DNA of 64,000 nt from Pseudazoarcus sp963975885 (GCA_963975885.1 CAXBIS010000015.1:28366-92365); one strand, 5' to 3'. Shown: positions 26,263-40,457, counted from the first letter of the stretch. Translations and numbers: made by a program. The notes: generated by a model not told the origin, from the letters alone.

Positions 26263-27726
26263 TCAGCGGGGCAGCAGGCTCTCCCCCATGATGTACTCAT
26301 CGACGGCGCGGGCGGCTTGACGCCCTTCCCTGATTGCCCAAACGACGAGGCTCTGGCCGCGGCGCACGTCGCCGGCGGCGAAGACCTTGTCGACGTTGGT
26401 CTTGTAGCAGCCCTCGCCGTCGGTCGTTGCCTTGGCATTGGCGCGGCCGTCCTTCTCCACGCCGAAGGCGTCGAGCAGGCCACCGACCGGATGGGTGAAG
26501 CCCATCGCGAACAGCACCAGATCGGCCTTGAGTTCGAACTCCGAACCCGGCACCTCGACCATGCGGCCGTCCTTCCACTCGACGCGGCAGGCACGCAGGG
26601 TGGTGACCTTGCCGTTTTCGCCGACGAATTCCTTGGTGGCGACGGCGAAGTCGCGTTCGCAGCCTTCCTCGTGCGAAGACGAGGTGCGCAGCTTGACCGG
26701 CCAGTACGGCCAGGTCATGAGCTTGTCTTCCTCTTCGGGCGGCATCGGCATCAGCTCGAACTGCGTCACCGAGGCAGCGCCGTGGCGATTGGACGTGCCC
26801 ACACAGTCGGAGCCGGTGTCGCCGCCGCCGATGACGACGACATGCTTTCCGGTGGCGGAGATCGGGTTGGCCGGACCGCCGGCCACCTCCCGGTTCTGCG
26901 GCACCAGGAACTCCATCGCGAAATGCACGCCATCGAGCTCGCGTCCGGGAACCGGCAGGTCGCGCGGCACTTCCGAGCCACCGGCGAGGATCACCGCGTC
27001 GAAATCCTTCTTCAATTGCTCGGCGCTGACCATCTCCCTGGCGTCGTTGGCGATGCCTGCAGGCATGTCGTCATGCCCGACGACGACGCCGGCGCGGAAG
27101 CTCACGCCTTCGGCCTCCATTTGTTCGACGCGGCGGTCGATCAGCGTCTTTTCCATCTTGAAGTCGGGGATGCCATAGCGCAGCAGGCCACCGATGGCAT
27201 CGTTCTTCTCGAACACGGTGACATCGTAGCCTTCGCGCGCGAGTTGCTGCGCGGCAGCCAGACCCGCAGGGCCGGAACCGACCACGGCGACCTTCTTGCC
27301 GTTCTTCGCCGCCGGCGGCTCGGGCTTGACCCAGCCTTCTTCCCAGGCCTTGTCGATGATGGCGTGCTCGATCGACTTGATGCCCACCGCATCGTCGTTG
27401 ATGTTGAGCGTGCACGCCGCCTCGCACGGCGCCGGGCAGATTCGGCCGGTGAACTCGGGAAAGTTGTTCGTCGAGTGCAGCACGCGGATGGCCTCGAACC
27501 ACTGGTTGCGGTACACGAGGTCGTTGAAGTCCGGAATGATGTTGTTGACCGGACAGCCGCTGTTGCAGAAAGGAATGCCACAGTCCATGCAGCGCGCACC
27601 CTGGATCGCGGTCTGCTCGTCGGTCAGACGCAGCACGAACTCGCGATACTTCTTCACGCGCTCGGGTACGGGCTCGTAGGCCTCGGACAGACGCTCGTAC
27701 TCAAGAAATCCGGTTGGCTTTCCCAT
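26263..27726 (-). CDS. gltD: Glutamate synthase (NADPH) small subunit
   Basis: A 487-residue FAD- and Fe-S-containing subunit that passes electrons from NADPH to GltB for glutamate synthesis from glutamine and 2-oxoglutarate. The N-terminal ferredoxin-like Cys motifs CMDCGIPFCNSGCP and CPAPCEAAC precede two nucleotide-binding folds (VAVVGSGPAGLAAAQQLA for FAD, VVVIGGGDTGSDCVG for NADPH). Length is normal. It follows gltB after a gap of 3 bases, the usual gltBD order. Confidence 0.97.
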   Translation of the reverse strand: MGKPTGFLEYERLSEAYEPVPERVKKYREFVLRLTDEQTAIQGARCMDCGIPFCNSGCPVNNIIPDFNDLVYRNQWFEAIRVLHSTNNFPEFTGRICPAPCEAACTLNINDDAVGIKSIEHAIIDKAWEEGWVKPEPPAAKNGKKVAVVGSGPAGLAAAQQLAREGYDVTVFEKNDAIGGLLRYGIPDFKMEKTLIDRRVEQMEAEGVSFRAGVVVGHDDMPAGIANDAREMVSAEQLKKDFDAVILAGGSEVPRDLPVPGRELDGVHFAMEFLVPQNREVAGGPANPISATGKHVVVIGGGDTGSDCVGTSNRHGAASVTQFELMPMPPEEEDKLMTWPYWPVKLRTSSSHEEGCERDFAVATKEFVGENGKVTTLRACRVEWKDGRMVEVPGSEFELKADLVLFAMGFTHPVGGLLDAFGVEKDGRANAKATTDGEGCYKTNVDKVFAAGDVRRGQSLVVWAIREGRQAARAVDEYIMGESLLPR

Positions 27727-27729
27727 TTG

Positions 27730-32403
<4,674 letters not shown>

Positions 32404-32587
32404 CACGCGATTCCTCAAAACGTCTGTTTCACCGGCGCAGTCGGAATCGGGCGAAAGGCGGTCAATGCCGCGCGTGAATCACCGCAGGAAACCGGAAGGC
32501 GCACAAAAACGGCCGGTGTTTTCGCGCTTGTCCGAAACCGATCCGGAGCGCTGACACGGGCCTCTTGGTACTTTTGGCGGGTTTGCG

Positions 32588-32616
32588 ACTATACCGCCAT
32601 CGTCCGGCCGATTCAA
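32588..32616 (-). promoter_or_regulatory. Sigma-70 promoter for gltBD
   Basis: On the minus strand, TTGAAT (32616-32611), 17 bases, then TATAGT (32593-32588). Each box is one or two mismatches from consensus with ideal spacing. Transcription would begin near 32581, leaving a leader of about 180 bases before the gltB ATG. That leader contains an imperfect hairpin around CCGGCCG flanked by A- and T-runs. Confidence 0.7.
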
Positions 32617-32668
32617 GGCCCATGGCGCTTTGCCCGAGCACCCCGACTCGCGCCAAGTGCATGACGAA

Positions 32669-33793
32669 TCAATGAATTTCGCCGACTGCGAAGAGGCGTC
32701 GGTGCTCGCGGATGGCGTAGCGGTCGGTCATGCCGGCAATGTAGTCAGCGATCGCACGCGGCGTATCGTCGCGCGCGCGGTGCTGATACTGCGGGGGCAA
32801 GAGGCGGGGATCGGCCATGAAGGCCGAGAACAGATCGTCGAGGATGCGCCGCGCCTTGTTGGTCATGCGCAGCACCTGGTAATGCCAGTACAGGTTCTCG
32901 CGCAGAAAGCGCTTGAGTTCCTGCAGCGCGGCAGCCATCTGCGGCGAATAGGCCACGAGACGGCCGGCGCGGCGCACGTCGTCGAGACTGGTCACTCCCG
33001 CGGCGGCGACGTTGGCACGCGTGGTCTCGATGAGATCAATCACGGTGTCGTTGATCATGCGCCGGATCGTCTCGTGGATCAGGCGACGCCCCTCCAGCCC
33101 CGGCCATTCGGCTTCGACGCGGCGGCGACGCTCGGCGAAGAGCGCGATGTCGTCGAGTTGTTCGAGCGTGATCAGCCCCGAGCGCAGCCCGTCGTCGACG
33201 TCGTGGTTGTTGTAGGCGATTTCGTCTGCGAGGTTGGCCAGCTGTCCTTCGAGCGAGGGCTGCGTGCCTTCGAGAAATCGGCGACCGACATCGCCGAGGT
33301 GCTCGGCGTTGGGTCGCGAGCAGTGCTTGAGGATACCCTCGCGTGTCTCGAACATCAGGTTGAGCCCCTGGAAGGCGGCGTAGCGCTCTTCCAGTTCATC
33401 GACGGTGCGCAAGGACTGCAGATTGTGCTCGAACCCCCCGTAGGGCTTCATGCATTCGTTGAGCGCATCCTGCCCGGCATGGCCGAAGGGCGTGTGACCC
33501 AGATCGTGGGCGAGTGCGATGGCCTCGGCCAGATCCTCGTTGAGATCGAGCGCGCGCGCGATGTTTCGCGTGATCTGCGCCACCTCGAGGCTGTGCGTGA
33601 GGCGCGTGCGGAACAGGTCGCCCTCGTGGTTCACGAAGACCTGGGTCTTGTACTCGAGCCGACGGAAGGCGGTGGAATGGATGATGCGGTCGCGGTCGCG
33701 CTGGAATTCGCTGCGCTCGTTTGGCCCCGGCTCGGCGTGGCGACGGCCGGCCGAATTCCCCTCGCTCACCGCCCAGGCCGCCAGGTCCCTCAT
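32669..33793 (-). CDS. dgt: Deoxyguanosinetriphosphate triphosphohydrolase-like protein
   Basis: A 374-residue HD-domain dNTP triphosphohydrolase that cleaves dGTP, and probably other dNTPs, to nucleoside and tripolyphosphate. Metal-binding HD residues are visible in TRLTHSLEV and AHDLGHTPFGHAG, with further landmarks FEHNLQSLRT and LANLADEIAYNNHD. The length matches the shorter proteobacterial Dgt-like branch. Its ATG overlaps the aroB stop (ATGA), so it is the last gene of the pilMNOPQ-aroK-aroB-dgt string. Confidence 0.93.
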   Translation of the reverse strand: MRDLAAWAVSEGNSAGRRHAEPGPNERSEFQRDRDRIIHSTAFRRLEYKTQVFVNHEGDLFRTRLTHSLEVAQITRNIARALDLNEDLAEAIALAHDLGHTPFGHAGQDALNECMKPYGGFEHNLQSLRTVDELEERYAAFQGLNLMFETREGILKHCSRPNAEHLGDVGRRFLEGTQPSLEGQLANLADEIAYNNHDVDDGLRSGLITLEQLDDIALFAERRRRVEAEWPGLEGRRLIHETIRRMINDTVIDLIETTRANVAAAGVTSLDDVRRAGRLVAYSPQMAAALQELKRFLRENLYWHYQVLRMTNKARRILDDLFSAFMADPRLLPPQYQHRARDDTPRAIADYIAGMTDRYAIREHRRLFAVGEIH

Positions 33794-34872
33794 ACGCAGC
33801 AGGTCTCGATCGCAGCGCGGATGTCGGCCACCGGCGCGTCACCACGGATGGTCGCGCGCCCGATGGCTTCGAGCAGGATCAGTCGCAGCTGACCGCCCTC
33901 GACCTTCTTGTCGCTGGCCATCAGGTCGAGGTAACGCTCCGTCGCCAGATCCGGCCCGCGAACCGGCAGGCGAGCCCGCTCGAACAGCTCGGCGATGCGC
34001 GTCACGTCCGCGCCGCCGATCATCCCCATGCGCGCCGACAGCGTCGCCGCCATGATGGTGCCGGCGGCCACGCCCTCGCCGTGCAGCCATTGGCCGTAGC
34101 CCATGCCGGCCTCGATGGCGTGACCGAAGGTGTGGCCGAGGTTGAGCAGTGCGCGCACGCCCTGTTCGGTCTCGTCGAGCGCGACGATCTCGGCCTTGTT
34201 GGCGCAGGATCGTTCGATCGCATGCGCCATGGCCTCCGGCTCGCGCGCAAGCAGCCGCTCGATATTGGCTTCGAGCCACTCGAACAATTCGAAGTCACGG
34301 ATCAGGCCGTACTTGATGACTTCGGCCAATCCGGCCGAGAGTTCGCGGTCGGCCAGCGTGTTCAGCGTAGCCAGATCGGCGAGCACCAGGCGCGGCTGGT
34401 AGAAGGCGCCGATCATGTTCTTGCCCAGCGGATGGTTGATCGCGGTCTTGCCACCGACCGAGGAATCGACCTGCGCGAGCAGGGTGGTCGGAATCTGGAT
34501 GAAGGGCATGCCGCGCTGGTAGGTCGCCGCGGCGAATCCGCCCATGTCGCCGATGACGCCACCGCCGAGCGCGATCAGCGTGGTCGAGCGCTCGCAGCGG
34601 GTTTCGAGCAGCGCGTCGAAGATCAGGTTGAGCGTCGCCCAATCCTTGTGCGCCTCGCCATCGGGCAGCACGACGTGGTCGACGCGCACGCCGACGCTTG
34701 CGAGCGTGGCGCGCAGTCGATCGAGATACAGCGGCGCGACGACATCGTTGGTAACGACGAAAGCGCGCTGCGTCTTCAGATGCGGCGTGATCAGACTCGC
34801 GTCGTCGAGCAGGCCACGGCCGATGTGGATGGGGTAGGCCCGGTCACCCAGGGCGACATTCAGTGTGCGCAT
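33790..34872 (-). CDS. aroB: 3-dehydroquinate synthase
   Basis: Second step of the shikimate pathway: converts DAHP to 3-dehydroquinate using NAD and a divalent metal. The 360-residue protein shows GGGVIGDMGGFAAATYQRG, the VDSSVGGKTAINHPLGKNMIG active-site region and the metal-binding His in LNLGHTFGHAIE. The ATG at 34872 lies inside the 3' end of aroK (29-base overlap), typical of aroKB operons. Its stop overlaps the dgt start. Confidence 0.97.
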   Translation of the reverse strand: MRTLNVALGDRAYPIHIGRGLLDDASLITPHLKTQRAFVVTNDVVAPLYLDRLRATLASVGVRVDHVVLPDGEAHKDWATLNLIFDALLETRCERSTTLIALGGGVIGDMGGFAAATYQRGMPFIQIPTTLLAQVDSSVGGKTAINHPLGKNMIGAFYQPRLVLADLATLNTLADRELSAGLAEVIKYGLIRDFELFEWLEANIERLLAREPEAMAHAIERSCANKAEIVALDETEQGVRALLNLGHTFGHAIEAGMGYGQWLHGEGVAAGTIMAATLSARMGMIGGADVTRIAELFERARLPVRGPDLATERYLDLMASDKKVEGGQLRLILLEAIGRATIRGDAPVADIRAAIETCCV

Positions 34873-35404
34873 TTCGCTTCTGCCGGAATTTCTCGATCGC
34901 CGCCTCGAGCTGGCGCACCATCCCCGACGGACTGCCACGATTGCCATCGACGACGATATCGGCGACCTCGCGGTACAGCGGGTCGCGCTGTCGATACAGG
35001 GATTCGATGCGCTCGCGCGGGTTGGGCACCTGCAGCAGGGGTCGGCTGCGGTCGTGGCGGGTGCGTTCCCACAGTACGCGCGGCGGCACGTTCAGATAGA
35101 CGACGATACCACGCGCGCCGAGCAGCGCGCGGTTGTCCGGATTGAGCACCACGCCACCGCCGGTGCCGAGCACGATGTCGGAGCGTGCGGCCAGTTCCTC
35201 GACGAGCTGCGACTCGCGCTTGCGAAAGCCCGCCTCGCCCTCGATCTCGAAGATGGTCGCGATCTTGACGCCGGTACGCGCCTCCAGCTCGTGGTCGCAG
35301 TCGATGAACTCGAGTCCGTGACGCCGGGCGTATTCACGTCCGACCGTACTCTTGCCCGCCCCCATCATCCCCACCAGCACGATGGGTCCGTCATTCGCTT
35401 GCAC
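34844..35404 (-). CDS. aroK: Shikimate kinase
   Basis: Phosphorylates shikimate at the 3-position using ATP. The 186- to 187-residue P-loop protein has Walker A GMMGAGKSTVG, the DxD-type motif FIDCDHELE, shikimate-binding GGGVVL and the lid region RSRPLLQ. No ATG exists near the start. Two tandem GTG codons at 35407 and 35404 are both possible; I give the second. It overlaps aroB by 29 bases and follows pilQ by about 40 bases on the same strand. Confidence 0.95.
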   Translation of the reverse strand: MQANDGPIVLVGMMGAGKSTVGREYARRHGLEFIDCDHELEARTGVKIATIFEIEGEAGFRKRESQLVEELAARSDIVLGTGGGVVLNPDNRALLGARGIVVYLNVPPRVLWERTRHDRSRPLLQVPNPRERIESLYRQRDPLYREVADIVVDGNRGSPSGMVRQLEAAIEKFRQKRNAHTECRPG

Positions 35405-35448
35405 CACGACGCCGATCCGTCAAACCCGGAAGGGTGTCTTATACCGCA

Positions 35449-37572
35449 TCAGCGCAGGGTCAGTGAATCCGAGACGATGCGGGGGGTGAGAAAGACCAGG
35501 AGCTCTGTGCGCGTCGAAACCCGTTCATTCGTCCGGAACAATGCGCCTAGAACGGGGATTTCGCCTAACAACGGCACCCTACTGATGTTCGTTGTATCTT
35601 CCTCTTCATAGATCCCGCCAATCACAACCGTTCCGCCATTTTCAACCAGAACTTCGGTATCAACGTTCTTCGTCAAGATGGGCGGCACGCCGTTGACCGT
35701 ATTACTGAAATCTGGACGATCTTTATTAATTAGGACGCGCATTTGCACCCGGCCATCAGGCGTAATCTGAGGGCGCACTTTCAAACTCAACACTGCCTTC
35801 TTGAATTTGACATTAGTCGCGCCTGAACTGGTCGATTCCTGATAAGGAATTTCTGAGCCCTGTTCGATCGTGGCCTCGGTCTGATTTGCCGTCAAAACAC
35901 GAGGACTTGAAATCACACGGCCTCGAGCATCGGTTTCGAGGGCCGAAAGTTCAAGATTTAAAAAACGGGTTAGCGAACTGTTGAACAAAGCTAAGTTCAA
36001 GAGCGAGAAGTTGGTCACAGGATTTGCCCCTCCCGATCGCCCTCCATCGCCGGTCAATTGCCCATTCTCGACACGACCTAGCCCCGCACGCGCGCCGTTT
36101 CCGAGATTTGCAGGGCTACTGCTACCAAAGTTTAAGCGAACGCCAAGGTCACGAGCAAAGCCCTTATTCGCCTCGACAATTCGAGCCTCAATAAGCACCT
36201 GACGTGGGACAGTGTCTATCTCTGCGACCAACCGACGAACGGCATCCAATCGGGTTGAAACATCGGTCACAAAAATCTTGTTACTGCGCCCGTCCGCAAC
36301 CACGCTGCCACGCGAGGAGAGCACGGTCTGGTCCTTGTTCCTGAGAAAATCGACAATGGCCTCAGCGTTGTGATAATTGATCTGAAAGCTTTCGGTCGCC
36401 ACCGGTTCGAGGTCGCCCCGTTGCGCCTGCGCTTCGAGCTGCTGGCGCTCGCGCGCGGCCAGTTCGCCGGTCGGCGCGATCCAGATCACGTTGCCGGTGC
36501 GCCGCTTGTCCAGGCCCTTGGCCTGCAGGATGATGTCCAGCGCCTGGTCCCAGGGCACGTCGTTCAGACGCAGGGTGAGGTTGCCCTGCACCGAGTCGCT
36601 GGTGACGATGTTGAAATCGGTGAAGTCGGCGATCACCTGCAGCACCGAGCGGATCTCGACGTTCTGGAAGTTCAGGGACAGCTTCTCGCCGGCGTATTCC
36701 TCGCGACCGCCGGTCTGCACGAGGCGGTTGGGGTCTTCGACGAGACGGCGTACCTCGAGCACGAACTGGCTCTCGGTCTGATAGGCGCTGTGTTCCCACA
36801 GGCCGTTGGGGACGACCGTCACGCGCGCGTTGTCGCCCTGCGGCTGGGCGATCATGGTGGTGATCGGGGTGCCGAAATCGGTCACGTCGGAGCGGCGCTG
36901 CAGATGCTCGGGAAGCTCAGTGCCAGCGAAATCGACCACCAGATTGGAGCCCTGGCGGAACACATTGACCGCCGTATCCGCGCTCGACAACTGCACGACA
37001 ACGCGGCCTTGGCCATCCTCGCCGCGACGGAAGGTCACGTCCTGGATGCTGCGCTCGACTTCCTCGCCACCGGGGGCGGCCGAAAAATTGGCCAGCGCCT
37101 GCACGGTCGCGGTCGCCGGACTGCCTCCGGCCTCGGGACGCGCGGCCGGCGCGAGCGCGATGACCAACTCGTTGCCTTCGATCTTCGCGTCGTATGCGGG
37201 CAGGCGCGACAGGTTGAGCACTAGCCGGGTACGCCCGCCGGACTCGACGATGTTGACCGAACGCAGGTCTCCACGGTTGACGGTCTGCTGCACGCGGCCG
37301 AGCGTGTTCCCGGTATTTGGAAAATCGTAGGCAATGCGCGCCGGCTCGTTGACGCTGAAGTGCGCCGGCAGCACATCGAGCGGGCGCTCGAAATCGAGTC
37401 GCAGGTACAGCGTGCCACCCTGTTCGGAGATGCTGAAGTCGCGCAGGCGATTATCGGCGGCGGCCTGCGATGCACTCTGCCCGGATTGCGCCTGGGCAGT
37501 GACCTGCGCGGGTGCAAGCAGCCCGAGCATGCCGACGGCCGCGCACAGCGCCATCATGGTTTGAGGTTTCAT
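35449..37572 (-). CDS. pilQ: Type IV pilus secretin PilQ
   Basis: Outer-membrane secretin through which the type IV pilus leaves the cell. The 707-residue protein has a signal peptide (residues 1-26), AMIN peptidoglycan-binding domains in the first 270 residues, STN/N0 and N1 domains (LSLNFQNVEIRSVLQVIADF, about 300-400) and the secretin domain from about 430 onward (QVLIEARIVEANKGFARDLG, then IPYQESTSSGATNVKFKKAV). Bases from about 35470 to 36340, encoding residues about 411-700, are visibly poorer in GC than the rest of this gene and its neighbours, while the frame stays open. This indicates a recombinant gene. Last gene of pilMNOPQ. Confidence 0.96.
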   Translation of the reverse strand: MKPQTMMALCAAVGMLGLLAPAQVTAQAQSGQSASQAAADNRLRDFSISEQGGTLYLRLDFERPLDVLPAHFSVNEPARIAYDFPNTGNTLGRVQQTVNRGDLRSVNIVESGGRTRLVLNLSRLPAYDAKIEGNELVIALAPAARPEAGGSPATATVQALANFSAAPGGEEVERSIQDVTFRRGEDGQGRVVVQLSSADTAVNVFRQGSNLVVDFAGTELPEHLQRRSDVTDFGTPITTMIAQPQGDNARVTVVPNGLWEHSAYQTESQFVLEVRRLVEDPNRLVQTGGREEYAGEKLSLNFQNVEIRSVLQVIADFTDFNIVTSDSVQGNLTLRLNDVPWDQALDIILQAKGLDKRRTGNVIWIAPTGELAARERQQLEAQAQRGDLEPVATESFQINYHNAEAIVDFLRNKDQTVLSSRGSVVADGRSNKIFVTDVSTRLDAVRRLVAEIDTVPRQVLIEARIVEANKGFARDLGVRLNFGSSSPANLGNGARAGLGRVENGQLTGDGGRSGGANPVTNFSLLNLALFNSSLTRFLNLELSALETDARGRVISSPRVLTANQTEATIEQGSEIPYQESTSSGATNVKFKKAVLSLKVRPQITPDGRVQMRVLINKDRPDFSNTVNGVPPILTKNVDTEVLVENGGTVVIGGIYEEEDTTNISRVPLLGEIPVLGALFRTNERVSTRTELLVFLTPRIVSDSLTLR

Positions 37573-37582
37573 CGATTCACTC

Positions 37583-38092
37583 CTAGCGCTCCTGCAGCAG
37601 CAGCCGGCTGTCCCGCTCGGTCCAGTCGCCGTTGATGTCTTCCACGATTTCGGTAAGCAGGATCGCCTGCTCGGTGACCTGCGTGATCATGCCGTGATCC
37701 TGTCCCATGTAGTTGCCTGCCGCGACCTGATGGATGCGCCCGTCGACGCTGATCAGTGCGTGTTCGCGCTCGTCCTGCATCAGCGTGCCGACCATCTTCA
37801 GCGACTCGAGCGGGTAGGATTCGAGCGGCTCGCGCGGGCGCGTCATGTCCGGACCCTGACCCACGCGCACACGCGACTCGGGAGCGATACGCTTTGCGCG
37901 GAAAGGGTCGATCTGCTCGCCCTGCTCGTAGGCCACCGTGGGGAATGTCTTGATTTCGGGCAGCGGCTCGATCCGGCCGACCATACCGCGCGCCTCCTGC
38001 GCCATCCACGCACCAAGGTCGTCACCTTCCTCGGCACATCCGACCAGCAAGCCACAGACGAGAATCATCAAAAGACGCTTCATCGGGTTCAT
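37583..38092 (-). CDS. pilP: Type IV pilus assembly lipoprotein PilP
   Basis: A 169-residue inner-membrane lipoprotein that links the PilN-PilO complex to PilQ. The lipobox LLVGC places the lipidated Cys near residue 19. The conserved beta domain is visible in YPLESLKMVGTLMQDEREHALIS and GNYMGQDHGMI. The ATG at 38092 overlaps the pilO stop (ATGA); an ATG three codons later is possible. It is followed by pilQ after about ten bases. Confidence 0.94.
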   Translation of the reverse strand: MNPMKRLLMILVCGLLVGCAEEGDDLGAWMAQEARGMVGRIEPLPEIKTFPTVAYEQGEQIDPFRAKRIAPESRVRVGQGPDMTRPREPLESYPLESLKMVGTLMQDEREHALISVDGRIHQVAAGNYMGQDHGMITQVTEQAILLTEIVEDINGDWTERDSRLLLQER

Positions 38093-38745
38093 CGACGCCT
38101 CTTCGCCTGCTGGGCCTTGCGCTGCGCGGCCAGTTCGTCTTCATCAAGGTAGCGGTAGGTCACCGCACGCGCACGAAAACGCAGGCGTTCCTCGCCAAGC
38201 CGGTCGATGCTGATGTTGCCCAGTGTCACGATACGGGGCATCCGCGCGACGTCGGCGACGAACTCGCCCAGGTCGTGATACGAGCCGACGATGCTGATGC
38301 TGATCGGCATTTCGGCGTAGAAATCCTTGATGTTCTCGCCGCCCGGCTTGAACAGTTCGAACAACAGACCACGGCCAAGGCCGGCCTGGTTGATGTCGGC
38401 CAGCAACTGGTCCATTTCGGCCTTGTTCGGCAACTGTCGCAGCAACGCACCGAACTGGCGGTCGGTTTCCTCGAGCTGCCGCTTGAAGGCTTCGAGGTTG
38501 ACCGCCTGACGCTTCTTGTTGGCCCAGTCGGCACGCAACTGGACTTCCTCCACCTTGCGGCGTTCGAGCAGTTCGGCCTGGTCGCGCCAATCGAAGTACC
38601 ACGCCGCCGCCACCGTGCCGACGAGCAGTGCAATGAATACGGTGATGCGCGGCCCCGTAGGCCACACGCCCGGATCGTTCGGATCGAGCCCGCGGAAGTC
38701 ATCGAAGAAACGACGCAGATCGAATCCGGATTTCTTGGCGGCCAT
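38089..38745 (-). CDS. pilO: Type IV pilus inner-membrane protein PilO
   Basis: A 218-residue bitopic protein of the pilus alignment complex. A short cytoplasmic N-terminus is followed by one helix (ITVFIALLVGTVAAAWYFDW), a periplasmic coiled coil (LLERRKVEEVQLRADWANKK) and a ferredoxin-like domain (ISIVGSYHDLGEFVADVARM). It pairs with PilN and contacts PilP. It lies 2 bases after pilN and overlaps pilP. Confidence 0.95.
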   Translation of the reverse strand: MAAKKSGFDLRRFFDDFRGLDPNDPGVWPTGPRITVFIALLVGTVAAAWYFDWRDQAELLERRKVEEVQLRADWANKKRQAVNLEAFKRQLEETDRQFGALLRQLPNKAEMDQLLADINQAGLGRGLLFELFKPGGENIKDFYAEMPISISIVGSYHDLGEFVADVARMPRIVTLGNISIDRLGEERLRFRARAVTYRYLDEDELAAQRKAQQAKRRR

Positions 38746-38747
38746 GA

Positions 38748-39344
38748 TCAGTTCGCTCCCGCCGCGGCGCTCTTCTGCGGATCGCTCGCCGCCTCGTCCT
38801 CGGGCGGCCGAGCGAGACGGATGTTGAGCGTGAACTCGCTCAGGCGGCGCCCGCCGGATGAAACCGACTTGACCTCGACCAGACCGGGGCTGGTCATCGT
38901 CGGGGATGCCTCGAGACTGCGCATCAGGTGCGACACCCTCGCGTTGGACTGCGCGTGCCCGTTGAGCGTGACGCGCGTTCCGGACTGACGCAGCGAGCGA
39001 AAATAGACCGCGTCAGGCAATTGTGCGACGAGGTCGTTGAACATGTAGACCGGTTGCACACGATCGCCCTGCAGCGTCTCGATCACCTGCTTGCGCGCGA
39101 CCAGCGCGTCGATCTGGGAACGCAGGCGGCGAATCTCGGCGATCTCGGCGTCGAGCTTGCGGATCTCGGCGCGCAGGAACTCATTGCGCCCTTCCTGGTA
39201 ATCGACCTGTCCCGACATGTACAGATGCCCGACAAGACCGATGGCCGCGCCAAGCGCGATCATCAGCCCGGAGACGACATAGAACTGAATCCGTCGCTCA
39301 CGGCGCCGAATCTCGCGATAGGGCAGCAGATTGATGTGGATCAC
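38748..39344 (-). CDS. pilN: Type IV pilus inner-membrane protein PilN
   Basis: A 198-residue partner of PilO. The N-terminal INLLPYRE motif, which docks onto PilM in the cytoplasm, is followed by a single helix (VVSGLMIALGAAIGLVGHLY), a coiled coil and a periplasmic ferredoxin-like domain. The start overlaps the pilM stop by 4 bases. The C-terminal 20 residues are Ala/Pro-rich and probably disordered. Confidence 0.95.
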   Translation of the reverse strand: MIHINLLPYREIRRRERRIQFYVVSGLMIALGAAIGLVGHLYMSGQVDYQEGRNEFLRAEIRKLDAEIAEIRRLRSQIDALVARKQVIETLQGDRVQPVYMFNDLVAQLPDAVYFRSLRQSGTRVTLNGHAQSNARVSHLMRSLEASPTMTSPGLVEVKSVSSGGRRLSEFTLNIRLARPPEDEAASDPQKSAAAGAN

Positions 39345-40414
39345 GCCTCGACCCTCCTCATGGCCAGGCCGCAGGCGACCATCAGGGCGGGCGCGTCAGC
39401 GACGAGATTGCGCGAGCGCACACGCGAGGACAGGGCCATGCCCTCGAACGGATTGGCCACGGTGGTGGTCACCTGGGTGCGGCCGCTGACCACCTCGGCG
39501 AGATTGGGCATCACCGCACAGCCACCGGCGAGCACGATGTGATCGACCTCGTTGTACTGGGTGGACGTGAAGAAGAATTGCAGCGATCGCGACAGTTCGA
39601 GCGCCACCGCATCCATGAACGGGCGTCGCAGATCGCGCTCGTATTCGGGCGGCAACTCACCCGAGCGCTTGGCCGTTTCCGCCTCCTCGGGGCTGAGCCC
39701 GTACTGGCGTGCGATGTCGAGCGTGAGCTTGTAGCCGCCGATGGCCTGCTCACGCGCGTAGATCTGCGCGCCGTCGCGCAGGATCGACACGTTCATCACG
39801 TTCGCACCCAGGTCGGCGAGGGCGATCGTGCGCCCGCGTACGCCATCGGGAATATGTTGCGCCACCAGCCGGAAGGCCGATTCGAGCGCGAGCGACTCGA
39901 TGTCCATGATCGCGGCCTTGATACCGGCTGATTCGGCCACCGCGACGCGATCCTCGACCTTCTCCTTGCGCGAGGCGGCGACGAAGACCTCGACGTCGTC
40001 GGCGCTGACCGGCGAGGGACCGAGCACCTGGAAATCCAGATTGACCTCGTCGAGCGGAAACGGAATGTACTGGTTGGCCTCGGATTCGACATGGAACTCC
40101 ATCTCGTGCTCGCGCAGGCCTTCGGGAAGCATGATCTTCTTGGTGATCACGGCGGCCGGTGGCAAGGCCATCGCGACCTGGCGCACGCCCGGCATGCGAC
40201 GCAACGCGCGTCGTACGGCGTCGGCCACCCCGTCGAGGTCGACGATGTTGCCGTCCTGCACCATGTCCTTGGCGAGCAGTTCGAGCGCATAGGACTCGAC
40301 CCGGTAGCCGGAACCCTCGTCGCCGGAAAGCTCGACCATCTTCACCGATGACGAAGAAATATCGAGACCGGCAAGCGATTGCGCCCGGGAACCGAACAGA
40401 TTGATCTGTCTCAC
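39341..40414 (-). CDS. pilM: Type IV pilus assembly ATPase-like protein PilM
   Basis: A cytoplasmic actin-fold (FtsA/MreB-like) protein that binds the N-terminus of PilN. In the 357-residue sequence the nucleotide-binding motifs are LAGLDISSSSVKMVEL and later LADLGANVMNVSI and HIVLAGGCAVMPNL. I prefer the GTG at 40414 (VRQINLFG), with AAGGA 7 bases upstream, over a TTG one codon earlier. It heads the pilMNOPQ-aroK-aroB-dgt string and is divergent from ponA. Confidence 0.94.
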   Translation of the reverse strand: MRQINLFGSRAQSLAGLDISSSSVKMVELSGDEGSGYRVESYALELLAKDMVQDGNIVDLDGVADAVRRALRRMPGVRQVAMALPPAAVITKKIMLPEGLREHEMEFHVESEANQYIPFPLDEVNLDFQVLGPSPVSADDVEVFVAASRKEKVEDRVAVAESAGIKAAIMDIESLALESAFRLVAQHIPDGVRGRTIALADLGANVMNVSILRDGAQIYAREQAIGGYKLTLDIARQYGLSPEEAETAKRSGELPPEYERDLRRPFMDAVALELSRSLQFFFTSTQYNEVDHIVLAGGCAVMPNLAEVVSGRTQVTTTVANPFEGMALSSRVRSRNLVADAPALMVACGLAMRRVEA

Positions 40415-40438
40415 CAAGAAATCCTTAAATTCCGGCGC

Positions 40439-40457
40439 ATTAGGTGCGATACCTAAT
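40439..40457. promoter_or_regulatory. Palindrome in the pilM leader
   Basis: Perfect 7-base arms ATTAGGT and ACCTAAT separated by five bases, 25 bases upstream of the pilM start and downstream of its likely promoter. The position fits an operator or a leader hairpin for the pilus operon. No known factor is assigned. Confidence 0.45.
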
